From assembly GCA_003211515.1 (NCBI GenBank), contig QCSN01000005.1, forward strand, positions 1 through 64,000: a stretch of DNA of 64,000 nucleotides, given 5' to 3'. The stretch comes from Synechococcus sp. AG-670-F04 (GTDB taxonomy: Bacteria; Cyanobacteriota; Cyanobacteriia; PCC-6307; Cyanobiaceae). The first letter of the stretch is position 1; each line of letters starts with the position of its first letter. This document shows positions 42,471 through 50,961 of this stretch, piece by piece. A program made the translations under genes and the position numbers. The notes beneath the pieces were generated by a model that was not told the origin of the DNA, searched no databases, and worked only from the letters and a program-made list of their open reading frames with translations.

Positions 42471-43667
42471 TCATGACAACTGTTTAAGGACTTGTTGGCA
42501 TGTCCATTTCAATGGTATCCATTGGGCTTTTTCAGAAAGCTCTTTGAGTAAGGGAATCTGATCATTTAGGCCCAATCCAACACAGCCCCATGCGGCTGCA
42601 ATCCTTGACTTGGTGTATTGCGGAATAGTTTCTGCCAATGCGAGACGAATCAGGTCACTTCGTTCGTCTAATGCTTGAAGACTCACGACAACCGTGAGGT
42701 AGTAGTGGATGACGTAATCACTCCATAACTTTTGTTTAATTTGATCGATCAGATCCAATTTTTCCGGTATTTGCATCCTCATGAGGGCTACCGCACCCCC
42801 GTATTGTCGCGCTTCATCGCGATGTTGAAGGTTGTTTTCGATATGCTCTGGTTCGCTGGGACATATCCATTCAGGCCTCAGTTTCAGATTCTGAGGATGA
42901 TCTTGAAGCAATTGTTTCACTAACGTTTCGTGCTCTTGCGGAACGCAGCATGTTTTGTCGGGGTCGACCAGTTGGAAGGCGCTTTTCGCTCTTAGGGACA
43001 TTGAGGCAGGTGCGGTGACAAGTGCCTCCAGTCGTGACACATCCCCTGCGTCGCCAAGATCGATCACAGCTGATTGTCTGCGACCTGCTATGGGGTCTGC
43101 CAGCTGAGGAATAAGCAGGTCAAGCCCTTTTTTCTGATTGTGAACTCGAGCTAAGTAGGCTCTTGCTGCTCCAGCCACAAGAGGATTGCTGTCGTTTTGT
43201 AAGAGACTGATCTCAGGCTTGGCTGTTTCGATACCTAATCGAGTGTGAGCTTGAATCACTGCACGCTTTTGAATGTCCTCTCCGTCAAGCACTCGTAAAA
43301 GTTGTTTTTGATCAGAACCACTGAGTGGACTCCCAATCCTTGTAATGGCATCAATGGCATTGATGACTGCAGGTTGATCCGAACAGTTGAGAGAACGAAA
43401 GAGTGCTGGAAGAGCCTTTGAACTCTTTCGGCGTCCTAGGGCGTCAATTGCTTTTCTACGAGTGATGCGATCAAACAAATTCTCAGGGTTTAATTCTGCG
43501 GCTTGGATGAGAATATTTAGGCTTTTGTCGGAGTTGCTTACCCCGAGGCGTGTCGCGGCCATATATTTGTCAACGGGACGCTCAAGCGTGTCTGGGTCTG
43601 CAAGAATCACTGCCATGGCATGCTCTTCCGATAAACCTTCGACCAGATTGTCAAATCGTTCGGCCAT
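42471..43667 (-). CDS. mpeY: MpeY/MpeQ-type lyase for MpeA Cys-83
   Basis: A 398-residue E/F-clan HEAT-repeat protein from the Met at 43667 ([18 protein letters not shown]). It resembles CpeY in the start and repeats ([18 protein letters not shown]). The gene before mpeBA is mpeY (phycoerythrobilin lyase) in green-light types, and the allele mpeQ (phycourobilin lyase-isomerase) in blue-light types. RpcG in this cluster favours the mpeQ form, but only a tree would decide. The symbol is given for the locus. Confidence 0.85.
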   Translation of the reverse strand: MAERFDNLVEGLSEEHAMAVILADPDTLERPVDKYMAATRLGVSNSDKSLNILIQAAELNPENLFDRITRRKAIDALGRRKSSKALPALFRSLNCSDQPAVINAIDAITRIGSPLSGSDQKQLLRVLDGEDIQKRAVIQAHTRLGIETAKPEISLLQNDSNPLVAGAARAYLARVHNQKKGLDLLIPQLADPIAGRRQSAVIDLGDAGDVSRLEALVTAPASMSLRAKSAFQLVDPDKTCCVPQEHETLVKQLLQDHPQNLKLRPEWICPSEPEHIENNLQHRDEARQYGGAVALMRMQIPEKLDLIDQIKQKLWSDYVIHYYLTVVVSLQALDERSDLIRLALAETIPQYTKSRIAAAWGCVGLGLNDQIPLLKELSEKAQWIPLKWTCQQVLKQLS

Positions 43668-43983
43668 GGTTGATTTGTCGATCAGCGTGTTGTGGCATTC
43701 TCGCATTCCAAACTACAAGCTGGCTTCGGATTGCGCTGGGTTGAGTTCTTCAGCAGAGTTTGATGCATGTACAATTTTATTCTTCATTGGCTTTATTAGG
43801 TCGAACCCCTATCCTTGCAAGCGTCTCAGTCGTGTTCCTGTTCATTCAACAGTGCATTGAATGATCGCTGATAAGTAAGAATCGATAGAGCTTCCATTCA
43901 CAATGGTAAGTTACTAAGATTCTTCGAAACAATATTAAGAGTCGTCATGCCTGATAGACTTTGTTGAGTACTTCCCTGGTGTG
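43668..43983. other. Divergent intergenic region between mpeY and Nif11-like genes
   Basis: These 316 bases separate two divergent units and hold no gene that I accept. They are A/T-rich near 43860-43960, where a promoter for the plus-strand small genes is likely. Confidence 0.5.
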
Positions 43984-44304
43984 ATGCCTGTTTCAGCTGA
44001 GCTCGAGCAAGCTCTTCCGCGATTTGTTGAATATGTCAAAGGAAGCACAGAAGTTCAAAATCGGTTGCATGCTGTGACTGAAATTGATCAACTAAAGGGA
44101 ATTGTCAATGGTATTGATCCAGTGTTAACTGGATCTGCTTTAATTCCCTATGAGCAAGCTACAAGTCCGCCAAAGATTACAATTGATTCAGGCATTCTTT
44201 CAGAAAACATACCGTGGAGATTGCTGCGTTGCCCCGGTGGACCACTTGTTTTGCAGATGATTTGTAAGCAAGTTAATTTTGCTCTATGGATTGAAAGCTG
44301 CTAA
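43984..44304 (+). CDS. Nif11-like small protein 1 (106 aa)
   Basis: From the ATG at 43984 the first 50 residues (MPVSAELEQALPRFVEYVKGS, LHAVTEIDQLKGIVNGI) follow the Nif11 helical pattern. The tail has two Cys (LLRCPGG, MICKQV) and no double-Gly processing motif of a typical leader peptide. The stop overlaps the next ATG as TAATG, so the two are translationally coupled. Confidence 0.55.
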   Translation: MPVSAELEQALPRFVEYVKGSTEVQNRLHAVTEIDQLKGIVNGIDPVLTGSALIPYEQATSPPKITIDSGILSENIPWRLLRCPGGPLVLQMICKQVNFALWIESC

Positions 44305-44588
44305 TGACGTCTGAATCCCCCCTTGATCAATTTGTTCAAGCAGTTGTTTACGATCACACGACTGCAACAGGCTTAAAGAAATGTACGAATCATGTTGAAA
44401 TAGTTGAGTTCGCATCTTCAATTGATTATTATTTCACAATGTCGGAATGGCAGGATTATTTTAGAAATGATCTTGCTGATTTGACACCAGCTCAGCAAGA
44501 GTCAATACGATCGTTCGATCCACAGCATTGGTCTTGGGCTTTTCGGCAGATTTCGTCTTGGCGAGCCATGCTTATGGAAGGGGCTTAG
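44304..44588 (+). CDS. Nif11-like small protein 2 (94 aa)
   Basis: The product MTSESPLDQFVQAVVYD... has helices matching a Nif11 core, including IVEFASSIDYYFTMSEWQDYF, then an acidic and Trp-rich tail (HWSWAFRQISSW). Its ATG overlaps the stop of the previous gene. No peptide-precursor core region is visible. Confidence 0.6.
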   Translation: MTSESPLDQFVQAVVYDHTTATGLKKCTNHVEIVEFASSIDYYFTMSEWQDYFRNDLADLTPAQQESIRSFDPQHWSWAFRQISSWRAMLMEGA

Positions 44589-44646
44589 TTTTTGTCTGTG
44601 TTGCTATTGTTTCGCTATAATCAAGGAACTAGGATTTAGTTTGGCC

Positions 44647-44880
44647 ATGTCCAACTCAGCTGCTGATGTAGAAAAAGATTCTATCCTTGAATCTTTTATT
44701 TCATTAGCACGTCAGGATGAAACTCTAAAGGATGAAATTAAAGCTGCTTTAAATCAAGATCAAGTCATAGCTATAGCTGCTGCACGTGGTTATGTATTTG
44801 ACTCTTTAACAATTTTGAGAAGGTGGAGTAAGCATAATGATTTTACGCAAGATACTTGGCTGGGTTGGTTTTCTGAGTGA
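44647..44880 (+). CDS. Nif11-like small protein 3 (77 aa)
   Basis: A 77-residue product (ATG at 44647) with the Nif11 helices LESFISLARQDETLKDEIKAAL and VIAIAAARGYVFDSL. The tail is short (RRWSKHNDFTQDTWLGWFSE). It lies 58 bases after the second gene, with a possible separate ribosome site, and converges with cpeR. Confidence 0.65.
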   Translation: MSNSAADVEKDSILESFISLARQDETLKDEIKAALNQDQVIAIAAARGYVFDSLTILRRWSKHNDFTQDTWLGWFSE

Positions 44881-44886
44881 ATTTGA

Positions 44887-45192
44887 TCAGGTGTTTATTT
44901 CCGCATATCTTGTCTCCTTTCCTCCTTTTTTAGCCCAATAAGTGACAAGACTTTCGCCGCCAGGTCTTGGAACCGAAGCGACTGCTTGCAATATTTTGAA
45001 CGAACGCCTTGGGCCCATGGGCCAATTGCCAATAGCTTTTACAGACCTTATCCTGCCTCCGATTGATTGGATGCAGGAATCAAATTTATCGAGCTGAGTT
45101 TGATCAACGGTTTCAAAAATAAAATCACTCCCTTCACAGATTAGGTGGTGTGAGCGAATCCATGCTTTCATCTGTTTTTCACTGTCAAGCAT
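44887..45192 (-). CDS. cpeR: CpeR-type phycoerythrin activator
   Basis: A 101-residue protein with the CpeR pattern MKAWIRSHHLICEGSDFIFETVDQTQLDKFDSCI. CpeR activates phycoerythrin operon expression in filamentous cyanobacteria; its action in marine Synechococcus is inferred. It begins 3 bases after the cpeT stop, so it ends the cpeS-cpeT-cpeR unit. Confidence 0.88.
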   Translation of the reverse strand: MLDSEKQMKAWIRSHHLICEGSDFIFETVDQTQLDKFDSCIQSIGGRIRSVKAIGNWPMGPRRSFKILQAVASVPRPGGESLVTYWAKKGGKETRYAEINT

Positions 45193-45195
45193 TCT

Positions 45196-45810
45196 TCAGT
45201 TGAGTTGTTGAATCCACTCTGAGTTAATAAGATCTGAAAGATGGCTCACTCTTTTAAATCTGAGTTGGCCATGCTCTGAGCCCCAGAGTTGTTCATCGGT
45301 TTCTGGATCAAAGCCTCTGTCACGACTGATCCAAATCTCTTCGTTCACTTCTACTTCACTCACCAGATACGTTAATTTTCCATCACGTGGTACTAGACAA
45401 TTCTTGCCGGGTTCTACTGAGCCAATGTAATGTCCTGCCCGCTTTGTTTTGAAATGCATCGCACAACCACATCTTGGCTGAATTCTATGAACATCGATGG
45501 CTTTCAAGATCTCTGGATTTTTACCTGCTCCAGCTAGCCTTGAGCTATTGTTAAATCCGTAGTTTTCCATAATAAAAAGACCATCTTTTTTCTTTAATTG
45601 ATGAAGACCTTGACGATAGGGTTCCCATGGAGCGTAATCATAGCATTGTTCAGAATAAAAGCCTGGACCATGGAATATAGTCCATGGTAAAGGTCTGAAA
45701 AAAATATTGATGCGGGCAAAATCTTTGGGATTTCCTTGTGATTGATCATAGTTATCATATACACCTGCGAGTGTATTTGCGAAGAGAATAAGATCTTCTT
45801 GGCTGTTCAT
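45196..45810 (-). CDS. cpeT: CpeT, T-type lyase for beta-phycoerythrin
   Basis: A 204-residue T-type lyase from the Met at 45810 (MNSQEDLILFANTLAGVYDN). Family patterns are INIFFRPLPWTIF, CLVPRDGKLTYLVSEVEV and SRDRGFDPETDEQLWGSEHG. CpeT attaches phycoerythrobilin at Cys-165 of beta-PE. The frame is open back into cpeS, so the start is chosen by homology; it leaves 13 bases to the cpeS stop. Confidence 0.9.
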   Translation of the reverse strand: MNSQEDLILFANTLAGVYDNYDQSQGNPKDFARINIFFRPLPWTIFHGPGFYSEQCYDYAPWEPYRQGLHQLKKKDGLFIMENYGFNNSSRLAGAGKNPEILKAIDVHRIQPRCGCAMHFKTKRAGHYIGSVEPGKNCLVPRDGKLTYLVSEVEVNEEIWISRDRGFDPETDEQLWGSEHGQLRFKRVSHLSDLINSEWIQQLN

Positions 45811-45823
45811 TGTTGTCAATGTA

Positions 45824-46357
45824 TTATGTGCTGACGCGACGCACTTCTGAGGCGAAAGATGTCTGTAGGATTCCAGAGCCGGCTGATGTTTTAAGTACGG
45901 AAGATCTGCAGCGTACATTCTCCGAGACAAACCATATTCTTTCTTCTGCAATAGACTGCTCATAGGAGGTGGTTAGTGTAAATGTCCCATCACTGAGAAA
46001 TCGATAGCTTGACTCGGCCGATTCGGATTCTGCGTAACCTACACTTCGAAATAACTTGCCAGAATTATCGGTCTCTTTGATGGGAATTATGATGCAAGAG
46101 CCACTGGAAACTTCGTTGGGATCATCGGGCTCCCAGTCACTTTCGGCGCACCATTCCATCTTAAAAGGTGCAACAATTTGAGATTTAGCAGATGGCAAGG
46201 AGTTGATGATTTTGTTTAAATCGGGATGATCTTTGTCTATCTTTTCTATAGTTATCTCGCTTAAAACATCTTCAAATTGCTGGAAGGCGAGAGAATGGCC
46301 AGATCTCATGGAGCGCCATTCGCCCTCACTTTGAGCAACAAATTGCTCAATGTTCAT
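45824..46357 (-). CDS. cpeS: CpeS, S-type lyase for beta-phycoerythrin Cys-82
   Basis: A 177-residue S-type lyase: VAQSEGEWRSMRSGHSLAFQ, LFRSVGYAESESAESSYRFL, DGTFTLTTSYEQSIAEERIWFV and LQTSFASEVR. CpeS is the general Cys-82 lyase of beta-PE. Grouping with cpeT and cpeR supports cpeS over cpcS. Its start overlaps the stop of the small gene upstream (ATGA). Confidence 0.88.
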   Translation of the reverse strand: MNIEQFVAQSEGEWRSMRSGHSLAFQQFEDVLSEITIEKIDKDHPDLNKIINSLPSAKSQIVAPFKMEWCAESDWEPDDPNEVSSGSCIIIPIKETDNSGKLFRSVGYAESESAESSYRFLSDGTFTLTTSYEQSIAEERIWFVSENVRCRSSVLKTSAGSGILQTSFASEVRRVST

Positions 46358-46539
46358 TTCTGATCAGAATAGAACGAAGAGTCTAGTTGCTGATCGTCCA
46401 GTTTGGGGCGATTGCTTTGCAGCATATTTACCATGGAATCGATCATCATCGACATAGCCATAGGCGTTGCAGCCACAGATTGCTGAAAGGCGTTATTCGA
46501 ATCGTTTTGGTTGCTGGAAGTTGGGCGAAGAATCGGCAT
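46354..46539 (-). CDS. Small protein coupled to cpeS (61 aa)
   Basis: The product MPILRPTSSNQNDSNNAFQQS... is Asn/Gln/Met-rich with a central helix (MAMSMMIDSMVNMLQ). The stop overlaps the cpeS ATG in ATGA, the same coupling style as its neighbours. Function unknown. Confidence 0.55.
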   Translation of the reverse strand: MPILRPTSSNQNDSNNAFQQSVAATPMAMSMMIDSMVNMLQSNRPKLDDQQLDSSFYSDQK

Positions 46540-46659
46540 GATCGCTAATTTTGATCAGACGTGGTGTCTAAGAAAAAATCTATGCATGATTGATCCCTGA
46601 TTTCCCACGAATCAATCATGCCTTAGATCGTTGGTTGTAAGCCGTGAACGACAGAATGA

Positions 46660-47394
46660 TTAAGCCTTTGCAATAGAGAGGATTTTTCCGCCTTGAGCCT
46701 GGATGCTTTGGATGGTCGCTGACATCGAACGTTGAGTCACAACAGACTTTTGCACCACTCTTCTGTTGGCTCCAATCTGACGCCTTGACGTCCAGTTGAT
46801 GGTCAGGGCTGAGGCATTGCCGACGCTCTTTCTTTCTAATATGTTAGGAGTCTTTCCAGTGGTCAGGCTGTCGAGGAGTCTTGAGTTCCGTTCGGCACCA
46901 TCAAAACCTGCATAACCACTCTCAACCGCATTGGATCGAGTGTAGTTAATTGTGCGACCTCCGGTAATACTCTCAAGGGAGCGATTGTAGGGGACTTGGT
47001 CTACACCAAATGCGGATAAATATTCTGCACTATATGTATAACTAGCGATTTCAGCTTCGAAACCTTCGTCTTGAAGAAGGCGCACGTGTGATAACAACTC
47101 GGTTTGATCATGTGGTGGCCTGCCGAGTAAATGTTTGAAATTTAGCTCTACAAAACGATAAGGGCTATTGCAATCAAAAAAGAGCTTTTTGTAGGTATCA
47201 GATTGGGCTAATGCAGTAACGAGACCTTGAACAGTTAGATCTCCGTTCATGAACAATGCCTCAAGCGATGTGTTGACATCCAGCTCCATCAAATGGCGAT
47301 TACCGAAGACCTGGCGGTAAGTCTGCTTGATCACGACAGCAGCGTGACTAGTATCAACATTTGGTTGTGCTGAAAGAATCGTGGTCTCAGGCAT
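46660..47394 (-). CDS. Phycobilisome rod linker (PE-associated) with CpcD domain
   Basis: A 244-residue linker: residues 20-150 form the rod-linker domain (QTYRQVFGNRHLMELD, LNFKHLLGRPPHDQ, AFGVDQVPYNR), and the last 55 residues resemble a CpcD capping domain (GANRRVVQKS..., GGKILSIAKA). The N-terminus lacks a gamma-type Cys. Its place beside cpeC suggests mpeE or a second PE-I linker; I could not decide which. Confidence 0.85.
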   Translation of the reverse strand: MPETTILSAQPNVDTSHAAVVIKQTYRQVFGNRHLMELDVNTSLEALFMNGDLTVQGLVTALAQSDTYKKLFFDCNSPYRFVELNFKHLLGRPPHDQTELLSHVRLLQDEGFEAEIASYTYSAEYLSAFGVDQVPYNRSLESITGGRTINYTRSNAVESGYAGFDGAERNSRLLDSLTTGKTPNILERKSVGNASALTINWTSRRQIGANRRVVQKSVVTQRSMSATIQSIQAQGGKILSIAKA

Positions 47395-47487
47395 GGTTCT
47401 GGGAGTTTTTTGTTGGATGCAGGGAATGATTTGCCTCCTCAACGACAGTCGATCAGGAGGCTTTGGTTCATAGTCAGATGACTTCCG

Positions 47488-49134
47488 TTACATCACTTCA
47501 GTGATGGAAACGATTTTGCCTCCACGGGAGTGGATGTACTTCATCTGGCTTGACATGTCTTTGCCTGAGACCAAATAGGTGCTGCCAGCTGTGCGTTGGC
47601 GTGAACGAGCTGTTTGTGCGGCCACCACGATTCGGAAGCGCTTCTTGGTGGGATCAGGGGCACCTGACTGGGTACCAGTGCGGTTGATGCGGGTGGTAGT
47701 TGCGCTCCAGCCACTTGGAACCATTCCCGTGGCAACGGAGGTCACCAGTGAAGAACTACTTAGAACGGTGTCACTAGCTGCGAAACCTTCGGCCAGGCTC
47801 AGATGACGGTTAAAAGCGACTTGTGAACGTCCGTTTTCGGTGAGGATCCGAGCAAAGGGAACCGTATCTTCACCAAAGGTTGTTTGATACTCCTCACTAT
47901 CGACGTAACTGCAAATCTCTGCTTCATAGCCACCTTCAGCAAGGATTTTCGTGTGTTCACTGATTTCAGCCTGGGATTGCGGGGCACGACCGAGGAAGTG
48001 CTTGAAATTGAGTTCAATGAAGCGGTAAGGAGCGCTGGTTTCAAAGAACCGGCGCTTGTATTCGGCTGACAAACCAACAGCACGGACGAATTCACGGGTG
48101 CTCAGGTAACCATCAATGAACTTGCTTTCAGCTGAAAGAGCACGTTCAAATTCCATCATGTGGGGGTTGCCCATCACCTGCTTATAGGTTGCGCGGATGA
48201 GAGCATTGAGTTGGTCAGCGGTATCGCCGGGGCAACGTTGATAGGTCTCTTGTTCCCGCTGACCCAGTCCAAAGGTCACGTAGGCATCGCCCCGCATTGG
48301 AGCTGAATCTCGGCCACTCGTGACCCCTGGCTCCCGGCTGCTGAAACGACCCGTGGTGAAACTGGCGCTTGGTCGAACACCAACGACTTGACTTGGAACG
48401 CTGATCCGCGGAGCGATTCCAGTGGCCAGGCTGCGCGTTAAAGCAGCGCCGCCCCCGCGGGCACTGTCGCTACCAGCGAAGCTCTTTTGGAGTGCTGCCA
48501 ACAAGGGGAAGGCAGCGGTTGAGAGGTCTGCTGGTGAACTCCAAGAACGAGCGTATGGAACGTTGTCGCTGCCAAAAACTTCCAGATATTCAGCTGAATC
48601 AACAATGCTGTCGATCAACGCATCTTGACCATGCTCAGCCAGCATGGAGATCTTGGCTGAGATCTCTCCCTGGGAGTGAGGAGCACGACCAAGAAGGTGC
48701 TTGATGTTCAGCTCAATGCCACGCTGGGGGCCGACTGCGTTGAAGAAGCGACTCTTATAGAAGCTGGATTTTGCCAGTCCTCGAATGAAATCACGGACAG
48801 ATAGGCGTCCATCTTTGAGCTGTACTTCTAATTCGGTGCAACGCTCGAAATCCATTACATGAGCATTGCCAAAAACTTGGCGATAAGCCGCTGCGATCAC
48901 CTCATCAAGTGCAGCCGCATCGTCTGGGCTGTAACACTCAGTGGTGACGCGATGGGGGCAATCTTCATGACTGCGGGGTCCCACCCCAATGGCCATTTGA
49001 TCGCAGGATTGCTTGAGGAACTCACCAATTGTGAGTGCTGCTTTTTGGCTTGATTGACCTTTGCGCTGGAAACCGACGGGATCGCTCCACTTAGACGTTG
49101 CGCCGAAACCGAGTGAAGAAGATGTGCTGGCCAT
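47488..49134 (-). CDS. cpeC: CpeC, PE-I linker with two rod-linker domains and CpcD domain
   Basis: A 548-residue linker. First part: an N-terminal extension with Cys-44 in KQSCDQMAIGVGPR, matching the gamma-type bilin site of MpeC, and linker domain 1 (residues ~70-210, AAYRQVFGNAHVMD, LNIKHLLGRAPHSQ). Second part: linker domain 2 (~305-430, ATYKQVMGNPHMME, LNFKHFLGRAPQSQ), then a CpcD domain at ~480-545 ending GGKIVSITEV. A single linker with two such domains is unusual outside marine Synechococcus. The symbol follows the name used there; mpeD-type naming is possible. Confidence 0.88.
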   Translation of the reverse strand: MASTSSSLGFGATSKWSDPVGFQRKGQSSQKAALTIGEFLKQSCDQMAIGVGPRSHEDCPHRVTTECYSPDDAAALDEVIAAAYRQVFGNAHVMDFERCTELEVQLKDGRLSVRDFIRGLAKSSFYKSRFFNAVGPQRGIELNIKHLLGRAPHSQGEISAKISMLAEHGQDALIDSIVDSAEYLEVFGSDNVPYARSWSSPADLSTAAFPLLAALQKSFAGSDSARGGGAALTRSLATGIAPRISVPSQVVGVRPSASFTTGRFSSREPGVTSGRDSAPMRGDAYVTFGLGQREQETYQRCPGDTADQLNALIRATYKQVMGNPHMMEFERALSAESKFIDGYLSTREFVRAVGLSAEYKRRFFETSAPYRFIELNFKHFLGRAPQSQAEISEHTKILAEGGYEAEICSYVDSEEYQTTFGEDTVPFARILTENGRSQVAFNRHLSLAEGFAASDTVLSSSSLVTSVATGMVPSGWSATTTRINRTGTQSGAPDPTKKRFRIVVAAQTARSRQRTAGSTYLVSGKDMSSQMKYIHSRGGKIVSITEVM

Positions 49135-49201
49135 TGGTCTGTTCGAGTGGGAGAGGTTGGAGGTTTAAGACTTCAAATTCGATTGCTTGTCCTGAATGAA
49201 T

Positions 49202-50113
49202 TCAGGTCACCGGCGTGATGCTGGCGATCTTCCCTCCTTCGCGGTGAATCCGCTTGAACTGCTCAGAGAGCTTGTCGAATGGAACGTAATACACACGGTT
49301 ACTGCGTGTATAACGAGAGATCCGACGAAGATTGTTGGCGCTGTAGGCGGTGACCTCTACGCGGTAGGTCATCCCTTGGTCGCCGGCACCGACACCAAGC
49401 CGGGTTGGTGCATTCTGAAGATTAGGAGCCGGACGGAAACTCCAGCCTGTTGCTTCGAGAGAGGAGGGCGGAACAACCGCAATGGGTCGGTTCTGATATG
49501 CCGCACCTCCAAGCTTGCTGCTGTTTCCAGCCAAATCGCCTTTGAGGCTGCTGCTGCTATTGCCTCTCAGAAGTTGGAAGCACCAGGTGAACTCCTGCAT
49601 GGTGCCGCAGCTTTCGGTTTTCCAACCCCGTTGGTAGGGAACCGTCCACTCGCCAAAGGTATTTTGATAATCATTGGAGTCTAAAAAGCTGTCGATATCT
49701 GCGTTGTAGCCCTTGCTGTCCAGACGCTCGGCGTGGTCACGCATCTCATTGAAATCGACAGGCGCACGACCCAGAAGGTGCCGGAAAGCGAGTTCGATGA
49801 AGCGGTAGCGAGCACAGTTATCGAAGAAGCGAGTGCGGTACAGGTCGCTCTTGGCAATTCTGCGAACCAGCTCGCGCACGCTGATCTCGCCAAGCTTGAA
49901 CTGGGATTCAGCAATGACTTGGCGCTCGCTGTCCATGACGTACGCATTGCCAAGCACCTGCTTGTACACAGCGCGAATCATCTGTTCCTTTTTGGTGTCG
50001 TCGTCACCAGGGATCAGCTCGAGCGGTGCTTCACTCTCTTCTGCGAAGCGTTCGACCCCGAGAAGCGAGGCAGGACCGAAGGGCATGAATGTTCTCGCGT
50101 TTTCGCCATGCAA
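49202..50113 (-). CDS. cpeE: Phycobilisome rod linker (CpcC/CpeC type) with CpcD domain
   Basis: A 303-residue linker: a linker domain at ~35-170 (AVYKQVLGNAYVMDSER, LAFRHLLGRAPVDFNEM, TFGEWTVPYQRGWK), then a CpcD domain from ~245 (YRVEVTAYSANNLRRISRYTRS) ending GGKIASITPV. The N-terminus (MPFGPASLLGVERF, 10 residues in) is like CpcC/CpeC-type linkers. The ORF begins 9 residues before that Met, so the true start may be 50086. It probably joins PE-I to PC. The symbol is tentative. Confidence 0.82.
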   Translation of the reverse strand: MHGENARTFMPFGPASLLGVERFAEESEAPLELIPGDDDTKKEQMIRAVYKQVLGNAYVMDSERQVIAESQFKLGEISVRELVRRIAKSDLYRTRFFDNCARYRFIELAFRHLLGRAPVDFNEMRDHAERLDSKGYNADIDSFLDSNDYQNTFGEWTVPYQRGWKTESCGTMQEFTWCFQLLRGNSSSSLKGDLAGNSSKLGGAAYQNRPIAVVPPSSLEATGWSFRPAPNLQNAPTRLGVGAGDQGMTYRVEVTAYSANNLRRISRYTRSNRVYYVPFDKLSEQFKRIHREGGKIASITPVT

Positions 50114-50240
50114 TAGTCAGTCAGAAAGGATGTTGAGGAGCGGGTTCTTTATAAACCTCAATCAATATGTCCAAATGTTGCGTGGAATGGCCATTTCTGG
50201 AGGTCGGGAACGTGGCTGAACGCCATGGGGGCATCGGCCT

Positions 50241-50954
50241 CTATGAGTTGCTGGCTGGTGTTCTCAGCGATTCCAGGCTGTGTCTGGTGGTGCTGCGGGT
50301 GAGTGGGTTCCAGCAATCCAATTCTGTGATTGGTCGAGTAAGCAAAGACGACAGTTGATCCTCCAGGCCAACGCAAAGCGAGAAATCAGCGCCCTTGATC
50401 GATTGCACCGAATCGAGGGCGGCGTCGTGGAGATCTGCCCCTCGTAGATCAGCCATGTCGAGTTCGCTTGTTCCGAAGCGCGCCCCGCGGCACATGGCGC
50501 CGCGTAAGACGGCTGATCGCATGTCTGAACCAGCCAGAGACACTCCATCCAGTCGTGCGCCACTTAAATCTGTACCGCTGAGATAAGCGCCCATCAGGAC
50601 TGCGCCACGCAGATCGATTCCGCGTAGGTCGGCGTTGTTTAAAAATGCGCCATTGAGCTTGGCACCTGGTCCGATGGCGCCACTGGTCCTCAAATCAAAG
50701 TCATCAGGAGCTTTTGTCTGGGTGTCGTAAATCGCTAGGCGAAGATCAGCCTCTTGGAGCTGGCATTGCCTCAGATCACTGCCGCGTAGATCAACCCGAC
50801 AGAGTTTGGCTTGACGTAGATCAAGGCTTCCCAGAACCTCACCACTCCAGTTGGCACCTCGGGCATCGATCGGTGCTGCTTCAGAGATCTGGCTTGGCAG
50901 GAGGGCTTCCGGAGCAGACCAATTGCCCAAATTCAAGGATCCGGAGCTCGCCAT
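50241..50954 (-). CDS. Pentapeptide-repeat protein
   Basis: A 237-residue protein with about 20 A(D/N)LXX-type repeats (LDLRQAKLCRVDLRGSDLR, NADLRGIDLRGAVL, ADLRGADLHDAALD), forming a quadrilateral beta-helix. Its position between linker genes and cpcG is typical of the rod region, and it starts 7 bases after the cpcG stop, but its role is not known. Confidence 0.85.
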   Translation of the reverse strand: MASSGSLNLGNWSAPEALLPSQISEAAPIDARGANWSGEVLGSLDLRQAKLCRVDLRGSDLRQCQLQEADLRLAIYDTQTKAPDDFDLRTSGAIGPGAKLNGAFLNNADLRGIDLRGAVLMGAYLSGTDLSGARLDGVSLAGSDMRSAVLRGAMCRGARFGTSELDMADLRGADLHDAALDSVQSIKGADFSLCVGLEDQLSSLLTRPITELDCWNPLTRSTTRHSLESLRTPASNS

Positions 50955-50961
50955 TAACGCT

